A DNA stretch of 64,000 nucleotides from an uncultured Oscillibacter sp. (GTDB taxonomy: Bacteria; Bacillota; Clostridia; Oscillospirales; Oscillospiraceae): the NCBI RefSeq assembly GCF_910584465.1, contig NZ_CAJUBK010000005.1, positions 4,804-68,803 on the forward strand, given 5' to 3'. Both the position numbers and the translations under genes were made by a program. Below, piece after piece: positions 41,744-50,604 of this stretch (the stretch's first letter is position 1; every line of letters starts with the position of its first letter). The notes beneath the pieces are model-generated. The model searched no databases. It was not told where the DNA came from and saw only the letters and a list, made by a program, of their open reading frames with translations.

Positions 41744-43324
41744 ATGGAATACATCATCAAGTACACGGGTGTCCTTCCCGCGCTGGGCTTCCCCACAGAT
41801 CTGCTGGACGCCCAGTTCGCCATCATGGACCTGGGGGAGCAGGACCCGATGGGCCTGCTGGACTACCGGCAGATCACCTGCTTCGAGCCCGCCCGTTCCC
41901 TCAGCGGCCTGGAGGCCCGGACGGTCCAGGCCAGCCCCATCGACTACCAGAGCATGGAGGCGGCCTGCATCCCTCAGGTCCACCGGGAGTACGGCCTGAC
42001 GGGGAAGGGGGTGCTGATCGGCTTCGTGGACTCCGGGCTGGACCCGGACCACCCGGAATTCCTGGGGGAGGACGGGAACAGCCGGGTGACGGCCCTGTGG
42101 GATATGGCGGCCCAGGGCGCGCCGCCGGAGGGGTTCCGCCAGGGGGCCCTTTACACCGGGGAGCAGATCTCCGCCGGGCAGGTCCCCAGGGGGGACCTGA
42201 AGGGCCACGGGACCGCCGTGGCCGCCATCGCCGCCGGGCGCAGCGGCACGGCCCCCGGGGCGTCCATCGCCATGGTGAAGCTGGCCAGCGCCCGGACCAC
42301 CGACGTGATGCGGGCCATCAAGTTCCTGCTGGACCAGGCGGAGGCGCTGGGGATGCCCTGCGTCATCAACCTCAGCTACGGGACGAACTGGGGCTCCCAC
42401 TGGGGGCAGACGCTGTTCGAGTCCTACATCGACCAGTCGGCCCAGCGGGGGCGGAGCGCGATCGTCTGCGCCGCGGGGAACGAGGGCTCCGGGGCCCATC
42501 ATTTTTTTGGGCGGATGGAGGAGGACGGCGCCCTGGACGTGGAATTCACCATATCCACCCTGCGCCAGCAGGTGTACCTCTCCCTCTGGAAGAACTTCGC
42601 CGACGAGATGGTCTTCGACCTGACGCTGCCCAACGGGCAGTCCACCGGGCCGCTGACGGAGGGGGGGCGGCGGCTGCGCTTCGGCCCGGTCCGGGTGTCG
42701 GTGTTCTACGGCGTGCCCACCCATTACAGCGTTTTCCAGGAGGTATTGTTCCTGCTGGACGCGCCGCCGGGGGATCTGGACGGCCTTTGGCGGCTGCACT
42801 GCCAGGCGAAGGAGGTCGCCGACGGGCAGTTCAACGCGTGGCTCCCCACGGTGGAGGAGGTGACGGACCGCACGGCCTTCCTCCAGCCCGCGCCGGACCT
42901 GACCATCACCCTCCCGGCCACGGCCCTGTACCCCATCTCCGTGGGGGGCTTCCGGCCGGAGACGGGGACCGCCAGCCCCTTCTCCGGCCGGGGGATCTCA
43001 GGCTGCGCGGGGAAGACGATGCTGGATCTGACCGCTCCGGCGGAAGGGATCCGCTCCGCCAAAGCCGGAGGGGGGTACGACACCTTCAGCGGCACCAGCA
43101 TGGCCGCGCCCTTCGTCTCCGGCTCGGCGGCGCTGATGATGGAGTGGGGCGTGGTGCAGGGGAACGACCCGTTCCTCTACAGCCAGCGGGTGAAGGCGAT
43201 CCTCTGCAAGGGGGCTATGCGCAGCCCCTACCTGACCTATCCGAACGCCCAGTGGGGCTATGGGCGGCTGAACCTCTGTGCCTCTATGGACACTCTGGTG
43301 AGCCAGCTGGAAAGGGGGCTTTGA
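41744..43324 (+). CDS. Csp-type germination subtilase 1
   Basis: The 526-residue S8 protease has the triad Asp96 (FVDSGLD), His155 (GHGTAVA) and Ser452 (SGTSMAAPF). A jelly-roll insert between them is the mark of Csp proteases. No signal peptide is visible; Csp proteins are packed into the spore. GATAGGAGGACGG precedes the ATG. It is 3 bases upstream of a second protease gene and divergent from sleC. It is likely to activate SleC. Confidence 0.9.
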   Translation: MEYIIKYTGVLPALGFPTDLLDAQFAIMDLGEQDPMGLLDYRQITCFEPARSLSGLEARTVQASPIDYQSMEAACIPQVHREYGLTGKGVLIGFVDSGLDPDHPEFLGEDGNSRVTALWDMAAQGAPPEGFRQGALYTGEQISAGQVPRGDLKGHGTAVAAIAAGRSGTAPGASIAMVKLASARTTDVMRAIKFLLDQAEALGMPCVINLSYGTNWGSHWGQTLFESYIDQSAQRGRSAIVCAAGNEGSGAHHFFGRMEEDGALDVEFTISTLRQQVYLSLWKNFADEMVFDLTLPNGQSTGPLTEGGRRLRFGPVRVSVFYGVPTHYSVFQEVLFLLDAPPGDLDGLWRLHCQAKEVADGQFNAWLPTVEEVTDRTAFLQPAPDLTITLPATALYPISVGGFRPETGTASPFSGRGISGCAGKTMLDLTAPAEGIRSAKAGGGYDTFSGTSMAAPFVSGSAALMMEWGVVQGNDPFLYSQRVKAILCKGAMRSPYLTYPNAQWGYGRLNLCASMDTLVSQLERGL

Positions 43325-43326
43325 AC

Positions 43327-45039
43327 ATGAACCTGACTCCTGAGACCCTGGAGTTCATCCACGCGCCGGACACGGTGGACTTCGTCACCCGGGCCACCGA
43401 CGCCTTTTTCGACTACGCCCACGGCTCCAACGACATCGTGGTGGGGCAGATGCTCTCCGGCCGCTATGTCCTGGGCTATGTCAAGGCGGAGGATTTCCAC
43501 AAGCTGGAGGAGGCCCTGGGGGCGGCCTTCGTCAGCTCCGTCTCCGTGGTGCTGGGCCTGATGGACCGCCCCGCCCTGGAGGCGGCGGGGGTCTCCCAGG
43601 TCCACCGCCAGCCCTATCTGAACCTGAAGGGCCGCGGCGTGCTGCTGGGCTTTTTGGACACCGGCATCGACTACACCCAGGACGTGTTCCGCTATGGGGA
43701 CGGCACCAGCAAGATCCAATACATCTACGACCAGACCGCCGAGGGGACCCCGCCCTCCGGCTTCCTCCTGGGCCGGGAGTACAGCAAGGCGGACATCGAC
43801 GCGGCCCTGGCCTCCGAGGACCCCTATGCCCTGGTGCCGGAGCGGGACGAGAACGGCCACGGGACCTTCCTGGCCTCCGTGGCCGCCGGGCGGGAGACGG
43901 AGGACTTCTCCGGCGCGGCCCCCGACGCGGAGATCATCGCCGTGAAGCTGAAGAAGGCCCGGCCCTTCTACCGGGAGAGGTACTGCGTCCCGGAGGAACA
44001 GGAGGAAGCCTATGAGTCCAGCGCCGTGATGCTGGGCGTGGAATACATCCTCCGCAAGGCCCGGGAGCTGGACCGCCCCGTGGCCATCTGCATCGGACTG
44101 GGTACCAGCGCCGGGAGCCATGACGGCGTCAGCGTTTTCGAAGAATACCTGGGGAACGTGTCCATCCAGAAGGGCGTCTGCCTCTGCGCCGCGGCCGGGA
44201 ACGAGGCGGAGGCCCGGCACCACGCCGGAGGCGTCCTGGAGCCGGGGGAGAAGCCGGGGCAGATCGACCTGAAGGTGGGGGACAACGCCGGGGACGTATA
44301 CCTGGCCATCTGGAACACGGTGGCGGACCGGCTGTCCGTCTCGGTACGCTCGCCCACCGGGGAGCTGGTGGGCCGGGTGCCCGCCCGGCCCGGGTCGGTC
44401 CTGGCGGCGGACGTGAAGCTGGTCATGGAGACGGCCCGGGTGCAGGTCGAGTACCATTTCCCCGTGGAGGGCAGCGGGGGCCAGCTGTCGGTCATCCGCA
44501 TCCTGGGCGCCACGCCGGGGGTGTGGGTCATCCAGCTCCATGGGGACGTGCTGCTGAACGGGCAGTACCAGGCGTGGCTCCCCATCACGGGCTTCGTCTC
44601 GCCCACGGTGGAGTTCCTGTCCGCCACGCCGGACTATACGGTGACCAGCCCCGCCTCCGCCGTGGGGGTCATCTGCTGCGGGGCTTATGACAGCGCGGGG
44701 AAAAGCCTCTACGCCAAAAGCTCCCGGGGCCCCGCCTGGGACGGGCGGATCCTGCCGGACCTGGCGTCTCCCGGCGTGGGGATCCGGGGCATCTATCCTT
44801 ACGGCCCCGGCCTGATGAGCGGCACCAGCGCGGCGGCGGCGGTACTGGCGGGCATCTGCGCCCTGCTGCTCCAGTGGGGCATCCGGGAGGGGAACGACCC
44901 CGCCATGGGGACCTATCAGATCCGGGCCTACCTCATCCGGGGCTGCCTGCGCCGCTCCGACATGACGTATCCCAACGATCAGTGGGGCTATGGCGCGGTG
45001 CAGCTGATGCAGAGCTTCCACCTGATGCGGGAGCTGTGA
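43327..45039 (+). CDS. Csp-type germination subtilase 2
   Basis: The 570-residue S8 protease keeps Asp111 (FLDTGID), His178 (NGHGTFLA) and Ser501 (SGTSAAAA), with the same inserted jelly-roll domain. In C. difficile one of the Csp proteins (CspC) and CspA lack residues of the triad. Here both genes look catalytically complete. Cleavage of SleC or a co-receptor role are both possible. It ends the csp operon. Confidence 0.9.
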   Translation: MNLTPETLEFIHAPDTVDFVTRATDAFFDYAHGSNDIVVGQMLSGRYVLGYVKAEDFHKLEEALGAAFVSSVSVVLGLMDRPALEAAGVSQVHRQPYLNLKGRGVLLGFLDTGIDYTQDVFRYGDGTSKIQYIYDQTAEGTPPSGFLLGREYSKADIDAALASEDPYALVPERDENGHGTFLASVAAGRETEDFSGAAPDAEIIAVKLKKARPFYRERYCVPEEQEEAYESSAVMLGVEYILRKARELDRPVAICIGLGTSAGSHDGVSVFEEYLGNVSIQKGVCLCAAAGNEAEARHHAGGVLEPGEKPGQIDLKVGDNAGDVYLAIWNTVADRLSVSVRSPTGELVGRVPARPGSVLAADVKLVMETARVQVEYHFPVEGSGGQLSVIRILGATPGVWVIQLHGDVLLNGQYQAWLPITGFVSPTVEFLSATPDYTVTSPASAVGVICCGAYDSAGKSLYAKSSRGPAWDGRILPDLASPGVGIRGIYPYGPGLMSGTSAAAAVLAGICALLLQWGIREGNDPAMGTYQIRAYLIRGCLRRSDMTYPNDQWGYGAVQLMQSFHLMREL

Positions 45040-45142
45040 GCGGAGCGGGCCATGCCGCCCGCCAAGATCGGGAGCCGTCACGGCCCGCCCCCTCCGCGCC
45101 CCGGCCGCACCGCCGGCGCAGTCCAAAAGAGCATCCGCTCCC

Positions 45143-45228
45143 TTTCGCCCGGGCGGACCGGCGGTCCGCCCGGGCGAAAAACGCCGCACAGCCGGGGAGG
45201 ACCCTTTGGGTCCTCCCCGGCTGTGCGG
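45143..45228. terminator. two large hairpins after the csp operon
   Basis: TTCGCCCGGGCGGACC pairs with GGTCCGCCCGGGCGAA (45144-45177). After it, a 21-bp stem lies at 45184-45204 with 45208-45228 (CACAGCCGGGGAGGACCC arm, loop TTT). The first is followed by AAAA on the plus strand, so it can terminate transcription from the right. Confidence 0.6.
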
Positions 45229-45284
45229 ACTGCCGATCTAACGTCCCGAAACAGCGGACACCGATATCCATCCGGACGCCGCCG

Positions 45285-45313
45285 TTGACAGGCGCAGTCC
45301 GATCTGGTATCCT
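45285..45313 (+). promoter_or_regulatory. promoter of the LysR-family gene
   Basis: TTGACA (45285-45290), 17 bases, TATCCT (45308-45313), 28 bases before the ATG. Confidence 0.72.
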
Positions 45314-45341
45314 CTTATCAGGTCCGACAGGAGGTCTTTCT

Positions 45342-46226
45342 ATGGATATACGGGTCCTGCGCTACTTCCTTGCCGTAGCCAAGGAGGGGAGCATCTCCGG
45401 TGCGGCGGAACGCCTGCACCTCTCCCAGCCCACGCTCTCCCGCCAGCTGATGGACCTGGAGGCGGAGCTCGGGAAAACGCTTTTCATCCGGGGACGCCGG
45501 AGGATCGTCCTGACGGAGCACGGCGTCCTGCTCCGCAGGCGGGCCGGGGAGATCCTGGACCTGTTCGACAAGACGGTGGGTGAACTGACCGCCGCGGAAG
45601 ACACGGTCATGGGGGACGTCTACATCGGCGCGGGAGAGACGGAGGGCGTCCATTTCCTGACGCGGGCCGCCCGGCGGCTCCAGGAGCGGTATCCGCTCAT
45701 CCATTTCCATATCGCCAGCGGCGACGCCGTGGATGTGGCGGAGCAGCTGGACAAGGGCCTGATCGATTTCGGCCTGATGTTCGGCCCCATCGATGACAAG
45801 AAATACGGCCGGATCCCTCTGCCCGCCGATGATACCTGGGGGATCATGATGCGCCGGGACGACCCCTTGGCCGAAAAGGGATACGTGACGGCGGCGGACA
45901 TGGAGGGCCGGCCCCTGATCGCCAGCCGGAGCGCCGCCGAACCCGGCACGCTGTCCGGCCAGGTCATATCCAAGAACGTGGTGGCGACCTACAGCCTGAT
46001 CTACAACGGTTCCCTGATGGTGGCGGACGGATTGGGGTACATGCTCTGCCTGGACAAGATCTTGAACGTGACCGGAGACAGCCCCCTCTGCTTCCGGCCC
46101 ATCAGGCCCCCGATCAAGGCCCGCATGAGCGTGGTCTGGAAACGGTATCAGGTGTTTTCCAAAGCCTCCGAGAAATTCCTGGAGATCTTGCGGGAGGAGC
46201 CGCCGGGAGCGGGCGGCGGCCCCTGA
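45342..46226 (+). CDS. LysR-family transcriptional regulator
   Basis: The 294-residue protein has the LysR helix-turn-helix at residues 1-60 (LRYFLAVAKEGSISGAAERL, then QPTLSRQLMDLE) and a C-terminal substrate-binding-like domain. ACAGGAGG precedes the ATG. LysR proteins usually act on a divergent neighbour; here the upstream gene is convergent at distance, so the target is unclear. Confidence 0.9.
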   Translation: MDIRVLRYFLAVAKEGSISGAAERLHLSQPTLSRQLMDLEAELGKTLFIRGRRRIVLTEHGVLLRRRAGEILDLFDKTVGELTAAEDTVMGDVYIGAGETEGVHFLTRAARRLQERYPLIHFHIASGDAVDVAEQLDKGLIDFGLMFGPIDDKKYGRIPLPADDTWGIMMRRDDPLAEKGYVTAADMEGRPLIASRSAAEPGTLSGQVISKNVVATYSLIYNGSLMVADGLGYMLCLDKILNVTGDSPLCFRPIRPPIKARMSVVWKRYQVFSKASEKFLEILREEPPGAGGGP

Positions 46227-46318
46227 CCATCCGGCCGGACGGGCCGGAGCCCCGGCCGGTCCCCCGCCCCGGGCCGTCCGTTCGGCCCGGTCCCCCGCTC
46301 TCCCGGACATTTTCCCGC

Positions 46319-46347
46319 TTGCCCCCGGGTATCGGACGTGCTATACT
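46319..46347 (+). promoter_or_regulatory. promoter of rimM-trmD
   Basis: TTGCCC (46319-46324), 17 bases, TATACT (46342-46347), 36 bases before the rimM ATG. Confidence 0.7.
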
Positions 46348-46383
46348 CCTTTCTAACAAGGAACGTGCAAAGGAGCATCCCTC

Positions 46384-46881
46384 ATGAAATTAGATTTTGT
46401 CCGTGTGGCCCGCATCGTCGGCGTCCATGGCATCCGGGGCGAGCTCCGGGCCCTCCCCCTGGACGGCGGCCCGGACTTCCTCGCCGGCTTCAAGACCTTT
46501 TACCTGGACGGCCGGCCCGTCGTCCCCGCCGCCTGCCGCCCCCACAAGGGCATGGCCCTGCTCAAGCTGGACGGCGTGGACGACCGCACCGCCGCCGAGG
46601 CCCTCCGGGGCAAAGAGCTCTCCATCCGCCGCTCCGACGCCCGCCTCCCCGACGGGGAGTACTTCGACGACGAGCTCATCGGCCTGGACGTCTATGACGG
46701 CGAGACCGGGGAATGCGTCGGCGTGCTGTCCAAGGTGGAGCGCTATCCCGCCAGCAAGGTCTACACCGTCCGGGGGGTGAAGGAGTTCCTGGTCCCCGCG
46801 GTGAAGGACGCCTTCATCCTGGGCGTGGACCTGGAGAACGGCCGGATGGACATCCGGGTCTGGGAGGGGTTGACGGAGTGA
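46384..46881 (+). CDS. rimM: 16S rRNA processing protein RimM
   Basis: The 165-residue protein starts with the RimM barrel (VARIVGVHGIRGELRALPL) and ends with a PRC-barrel (DDELIGLDVYDGETGECVG, then LVPAVKDAFI). It helps mature the 30S head with protein S19. AAAGGAG precedes the ATG. The stop overlaps the trmD GTG start. The pair is conserved in Firmicutes. Confidence 0.95.
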   Translation: MKLDFVRVARIVGVHGIRGELRALPLDGGPDFLAGFKTFYLDGRPVVPAACRPHKGMALLKLDGVDDRTAAEALRGKELSIRRSDARLPDGEYFDDELIGLDVYDGETGECVGVLSKVERYPASKVYTVRGVKEFLVPAVKDAFILGVDLENGRMDIRVWEGLTE

Positions 46882-47645
46882 ACATCGACATCCTGACCCT
46901 GTTCCCCGCCTCCGTGGACGCCATGCTGAACGTCAGCATCCTGGGCCGGGCCCAGGAGCGGGGCCATATCGCCATCCGTTCCCACCAGATCCGGGAATAC
47001 ACCACCAACAAGCAGATGCAGGTGGACGACTACCCTTACGGCGGGGGCCGGGGGGCCGTCATGCAGGCGGACCCGCTGTACCGCTGCTGGGCCCACGTGA
47101 CGGAGGTCCACGGGCCTGGGCGGACCATCTTCCTCTCCCCCTGCGGGCGGACCTTCACCCAGGAGGTCGCCAAGGAGCTGAAGGCACGCTACGACCACCT
47201 GATCTTGGTCTGCGGACACTACGAGGGCGTGGACCAGCGCTTCCTGGACGAGTGCGTGGACGAGGAGATCTCCATGGGGGACTTCGTCCTCACCGGAGGG
47301 GAGATCCCCGCCATGGCCTTGGCGGACGCGGTGTGCCGTATGGTCCCCGGCGTCCTGCCGGACGAGACGTGCTTCCAGGAGGAGTCCCACTGGGACGGGC
47401 TCCTGGAGTATCCCCAGTATTCCCGCCCCGCCGTGTGGCATGACCGGGCCGTGCCGGAGGTCCTGCTGTCCGGGGACCACGGGAAGGTGGCGGACTGGCG
47501 GCGGAAGGAGAGCTATAAGCGGACCATGCGCCGCCGCCCGGACCTCTTCGCCAGGTTCGACGAGGGCCGGCTCACCACCAAGGCGGAAAAAAAGGTCCTC
47601 CAGCAGGCCAGGGACGAGCTGGCCGCGGAGGAGGCGGAGGTATGA
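46878..47645 (+). CDS. trmD: tRNA (guanine-37-N1)-methyltransferase
   Basis: The 255-residue enzyme uses S-adenosylmethionine in a trefoil knot. Seen are YPYGGGRGAVMQADP, the knot motif LVCGHYEGVDQRF, and MGDFVLTGGE. A GTG start lies in a 4-base overlap with rimM. Length is normal. It ends three bases before a strong palindrome. Confidence 0.96.
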   Translation: MNIDILTLFPASVDAMLNVSILGRAQERGHIAIRSHQIREYTTNKQMQVDDYPYGGGRGAVMQADPLYRCWAHVTEVHGPGRTIFLSPCGRTFTQEVAKELKARYDHLILVCGHYEGVDQRFLDECVDEEISMGDFVLTGGEIPAMALADAVCRMVPGVLPDETCFQEESHWDGLLEYPQYSRPAVWHDRAVPEVLLSGDHGKVADWRRKESYKRTMRRRPDLFARFDEGRLTTKAEKKVLQQARDELAAEEAEV

Positions 47646-47647
47646 AA

Positions 47648-47808
47648 AGGCCGGCGGAACGATCGTTCCGCCGGCCTGAGCAAGTTTCCAGGACTTTTCA
47701 CAGTCCTGGAAACTTGCCAATCCAAATGGCGCAGGGGGCCCTTCCCGGGTCTCCCGCGCACACTCTTCCTTCCCGCCGATGGGGTCCCCGCTGCATTTTC
47801 GGCGCTTT
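47648..47808. repeat. dispersed hairpin repeat, copy D
   Basis: Starts with a perfect 30-base palindrome (arm AGGCCGGCGGAACGA, 47648-47677). A 15-bp hairpin with arm CAAGTTTCCAGGACT (47681-47695 with 47702-47716) follows, then CCCTTCCCGGGTCTCCCGC, CTTCCTTCCCGCCGATG and ATTTTCGGCG. Block order matches copies A, B and C. Confidence 0.68.
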
Positions 47809-47842
47809 GAGACCGTCTGGCGGAAGTCCGCCAGACGGTCTC
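47809..47842. terminator. terminator hairpin between trmD and the SLH gene
   Basis: GAGACCGTCTGGCGGA pairs with TCCGCCAGACGGTCTC in a nearly perfect 16-bp stem, just after the stop of the minus-strand gene at 47849. Confidence 0.65.
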
Positions 47843-47848
47843 GTCCCC

Positions 47849-49273
47849 TCAGGCAATGAGCGTCCCGTAGATGCCGGTGGGGCCGTCCGCGCCTCCGAGG
47901 ATCTCCTTGAAATCGGAGAAGTCGGGGAAGGCGATCTTCACATCCTTGCCGGACGCCTTGATATCCATGTCCATCTCCATGTCCACGGCGTAGCGGAGCG
48001 TCATGCTCCCCTCGGTCCCGGCGCCGGCCTCCATGCCGGCCTTGAAGGCCATGTCGACGGAGGCGCTTTTCAGTTCCCCGCCCTTGTCCACGGTGTAGGT
48101 GATGGCGGTGCCGTCCAGCGTGGTCTCCAGGTCCATGTCCGCCATCCCGATGGGGGCCTCCTGGAGGGCCGTCCGGAGGACGCCCTCCAGCAGCCCGGCG
48201 AAGGCGTCGTTCAGCGTCAGGGTATAGACGGTATCGCTCCCGGAGGGCTTGGCGCTGATGCCGGCGATGAAGGGGAGCATGGCCGCGCCGGTCTTCCCGG
48301 ACGGCTGGTCCAGCAGGGCCTGGAGGGACTCCATGCCCTCCACCGGCGTCCGATACGCCTCCCCGCCGGAGCGGACGTAGGACACGCCGTCCTTCATCCA
48401 CATCTCCATCCTCCGGCTCTCCCCATCCATCGTGACGGTCAGATCGACCGCCATCCGGATGTCCTCGTCCACGACGGAGCGGATGCTGCCGCGGACGGAA
48501 GCATCCCGGGCCTCGCTCAGGTCCATCCCCCTGCCGCCGATCGTTTCGCTGACGGAGACGCTCATCTCCATCGCGGCGTCGATGTCCGCGTCGACGCCGG
48601 ACGCCATGGCCGCGCCGGACGCCTGGAGGGCGCGGTACGCCTCGATCTTATCGGTGATGGGCTTGGCGGCGGAGGCGTCGACGGCCCCGCTCTCGATCAG
48701 GCTCTCCAAGAGGTAGGCGCTGCCATCCTTCAAGTCCGTGCCCAGGGCCTGATACGTCATGGACACCAGATCGTCCCGGAGGAACTCCCCGGTGAGCAGG
48801 GAGGTGTCCAGCAGGCCGATGCCCATGGCGAACTCCTGGGCGCCGGCGGCGGTGAGATCCGCATCGTCCCGATAGCCCAGGGCGCGCAGCAAAAAGATGG
48901 TATACGCCTTGGCGGTGCAGGGGCTGGACGCGCCGAAGGTGTCGGCGGAGGTGCCGCCGGCCAGGCCCTTCGCCGCCAGCCACGCGACGCTGGGGGCCGC
49001 GGCCTCTCCCACGTCGGTGAAGGGGCACTCCAGTTCCCCGGCGGCGTAGGCGGCTTTGGCCTCGTCCTCCGCGCCGAAGAGCCGGACCAGCATGATGGCG
49101 GCCTGGGCCCGAGTGGGGACCTGGTCCAGCTGGAAGCCCTCGGCGGAGCCCTTCAGCACACCGATGGAGGCCAGCTCCGCCGCCGCGCCGTCGAAGCTGG
49201 AGGCGGACACGCCGACGCACAGCAGCCCGGCCACGGCCAGGGAGGCAAGCAGGATCGTCAAGAAGCGTTTCAT
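47849..49273 (-). CDS. secreted SLH-domain protein with a GGADGPT tail
   Basis: The 474-residue protein has a signal peptide (to about residue 24). SLH-like repeats follow (about 30-190; LASIGVLKGSAEGFQLD, then TRAQAAIMLVRLFG), which normally bind secondary wall polymer. The C-terminal half is a beta-rich domain of the LolA/DUF6612 type (DMAFKAGMEAGAGTEG). It ends with ILGGADGPTGIYGTLIA. The DGPT core is known from the sodium pump decarboxylase beta subunit and recurs at the end of various clostridial exported proteins. Its role is unknown. Confidence 0.8.
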   Translation of the reverse strand: MKRFLTILLASLAVAGLLCVGVSASSFDGAAAELASIGVLKGSAEGFQLDQVPTRAQAAIMLVRLFGAEDEAKAAYAAGELECPFTDVGEAAAPSVAWLAAKGLAGGTSADTFGASSPCTAKAYTIFLLRALGYRDDADLTAAGAQEFAMGIGLLDTSLLTGEFLRDDLVSMTYQALGTDLKDGSAYLLESLIESGAVDASAAKPITDKIEAYRALQASGAAMASGVDADIDAAMEMSVSVSETIGGRGMDLSEARDASVRGSIRSVVDEDIRMAVDLTVTMDGESRRMEMWMKDGVSYVRSGGEAYRTPVEGMESLQALLDQPSGKTGAAMLPFIAGISAKPSGSDTVYTLTLNDAFAGLLEGVLRTALQEAPIGMADMDLETTLDGTAITYTVDKGGELKSASVDMAFKAGMEAGAGTEGSMTLRYAVDMEMDMDIKASGKDVKIAFPDFSDFKEILGGADGPTGIYGTLIA

Positions 49274-49346
49274 AAAAAGTCTCCTCTCATCCGGCGGCGT
49301 CCCGCCGTCCTATCTGCTCTCATTCTATACCCGCGGAGCCCCCGCG

Positions 49347-50120
49347 TCAAGGGCCGTCCTCCCGGGGCCCCTTTTCGAAAACGCACAGCGCCGTGAAGCA
49401 CGGGCCATGGGGCCCCTCGCCCTCCACGAAGTAGTCCCCGCCGCTCCGGCGGCCCTCCAGCCGCAGGACGTCCCCCAGGACGGCCTCCCGGCTGTAGTTG
49501 ATGTAGAACTCCCTGGGGGCCTGGGGCTGCAGGTCCTCCGGCAGGGCGTCCCAGATGATGTCGCCGTAGTTGCCGCTGTAGAGGTGTCCGTTGCCGTCCA
49601 GGTCGGACCAGCGGATCGTCCGGGTCCCCAGGTCCTCCCGTCCCTCCTTGGGGACGAGGATCTTCCGCGGATCCGGGCAGTCCAGGGGCCGGTCCGAGGT
49701 CATCAGCGGCTTGGCCGTGAAGGAGGCGGGGCGCAGGATCTTCCAGGTGACGGGGTCCACCAAGATCCAGTCCGTCTTGGCGGAGACCCGGACGCGGCCC
49801 GCCCGGTCCTTCATCTCGTAATACCGCCGCATATGGGCCGCCTTGGCGCCGTTCTCCCAGGTGGTGATGTCCAGCAGGTCCTGGGCCCTGGGGCAGTCGT
49901 GGATCTTGACCGCCGCCCTGGAGAGGAGGAAGACCTCCCGGCCGGCCCAAAGCACCTCATGGGTCAGCCCCCTGGCGTCGTAGTCATACCCGGCGAAGGT
50001 CGCCATCTTGCTCAAAAGGGCGGCGACCCGGACCCGCTGTCCCCGGTCGCAGTCCCAGAACCCCAGCTCTTCCTGGCGGGAATAGCCGTTGTCGTACAAG
50101 CGTTGTTTCAAATCCTCCAT
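49347..50120 (-). CDS. acyl-ACP thioesterase (FatA/FatB family)
   Basis: The 257-residue double-hotdog enzyme hydrolyses acyl-ACP to free fatty acids. The family core RWSDLDGNGHLYSGNYGDI holds the Asn and His active-site residues. A conserved first-domain WILVDPVTWKILRP is also present. GATATGGAGG lies just before the start. It is not in an operon with fatty acid synthesis genes here. Confidence 0.88.
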   Translation of the reverse strand: MEDLKQRLYDNGYSRQEELGFWDCDRGQRVRVAALLSKMATFAGYDYDARGLTHEVLWAGREVFLLSRAAVKIHDCPRAQDLLDITTWENGAKAAHMRRYYEMKDRAGRVRVSAKTDWILVDPVTWKILRPASFTAKPLMTSDRPLDCPDPRKILVPKEGREDLGTRTIRWSDLDGNGHLYSGNYGDIIWDALPEDLQPQAPREFYINYSREAVLGDVLRLEGRRSGGDYFVEGEGPHGPCFTALCVFEKGPREDGP

Positions 50121-50141
50121 ATCGATCTTGGATCCTCTCGT

Positions 50142-50594
50142 TCACTTTTTCGGCGGCAGGGCCTTCAGCCGGGGGAAGACCGCCCGGAACACCGACGAGG
50201 CCAGCATCGCCCCCACCGCCAGCGCCGCCGCCATGCCCAGGGTATGGAGCAGCGTGTTCAAAAACGCCTCCGTCTCCCCCGCCACGCAGTGCCGCATCGC
50301 GTAGTAGATGCCGCCCCCGGGGACCAGCGGCAGCAGGGCCACCAGCACATAGCCCGTCACCGGACAGTGCCGGACCCGGCTCATGACCTCGGCGAAGACG
50401 CCGATGGCCGCCGCCGCCAGGAAGGCGGCGAAGATCGTGCTCCCCGCCAGCAGGTACACCAGCCAGCCCAGCGCGCCGCCCAGGCCCGCGATCAGCTTCC
50501 CCAGGCCGTGGATGTTGAACATCAGCGTGAAGCCCACGCAGGCCCAGAACGCGCAGAAGCAGGGCAGGATATATCCGAAAAACACCGTCTCCAC
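50142..50594 (-). CDS. threonine/serine exporter, small subunit (ThrE C-terminal domain type)
   Basis: The 150-residue protein has four to five membrane spans and conserved MLFNIHGLGKLIAGLGG and LLPLVPGGGIYYAM. It corresponds to the C-terminal half of ThrE, which is a split protein in many Firmicutes. The partner gene is 10 bases upstream. Confidence 0.88.
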   Translation of the reverse strand: METVFFGYILPCFCAFWACVGFTLMFNIHGLGKLIAGLGGALGWLVYLLAGSTIFAAFLAAAAIGVFAEVMSRVRHCPVTGYVLVALLPLVPGGGIYYAMRHCVAGETEAFLNTLLHTLGMAAALAVGAMLASSVFRAVFPRLKALPPKK

Positions 50595-50604
50595 AGCATC
50601 CTCC

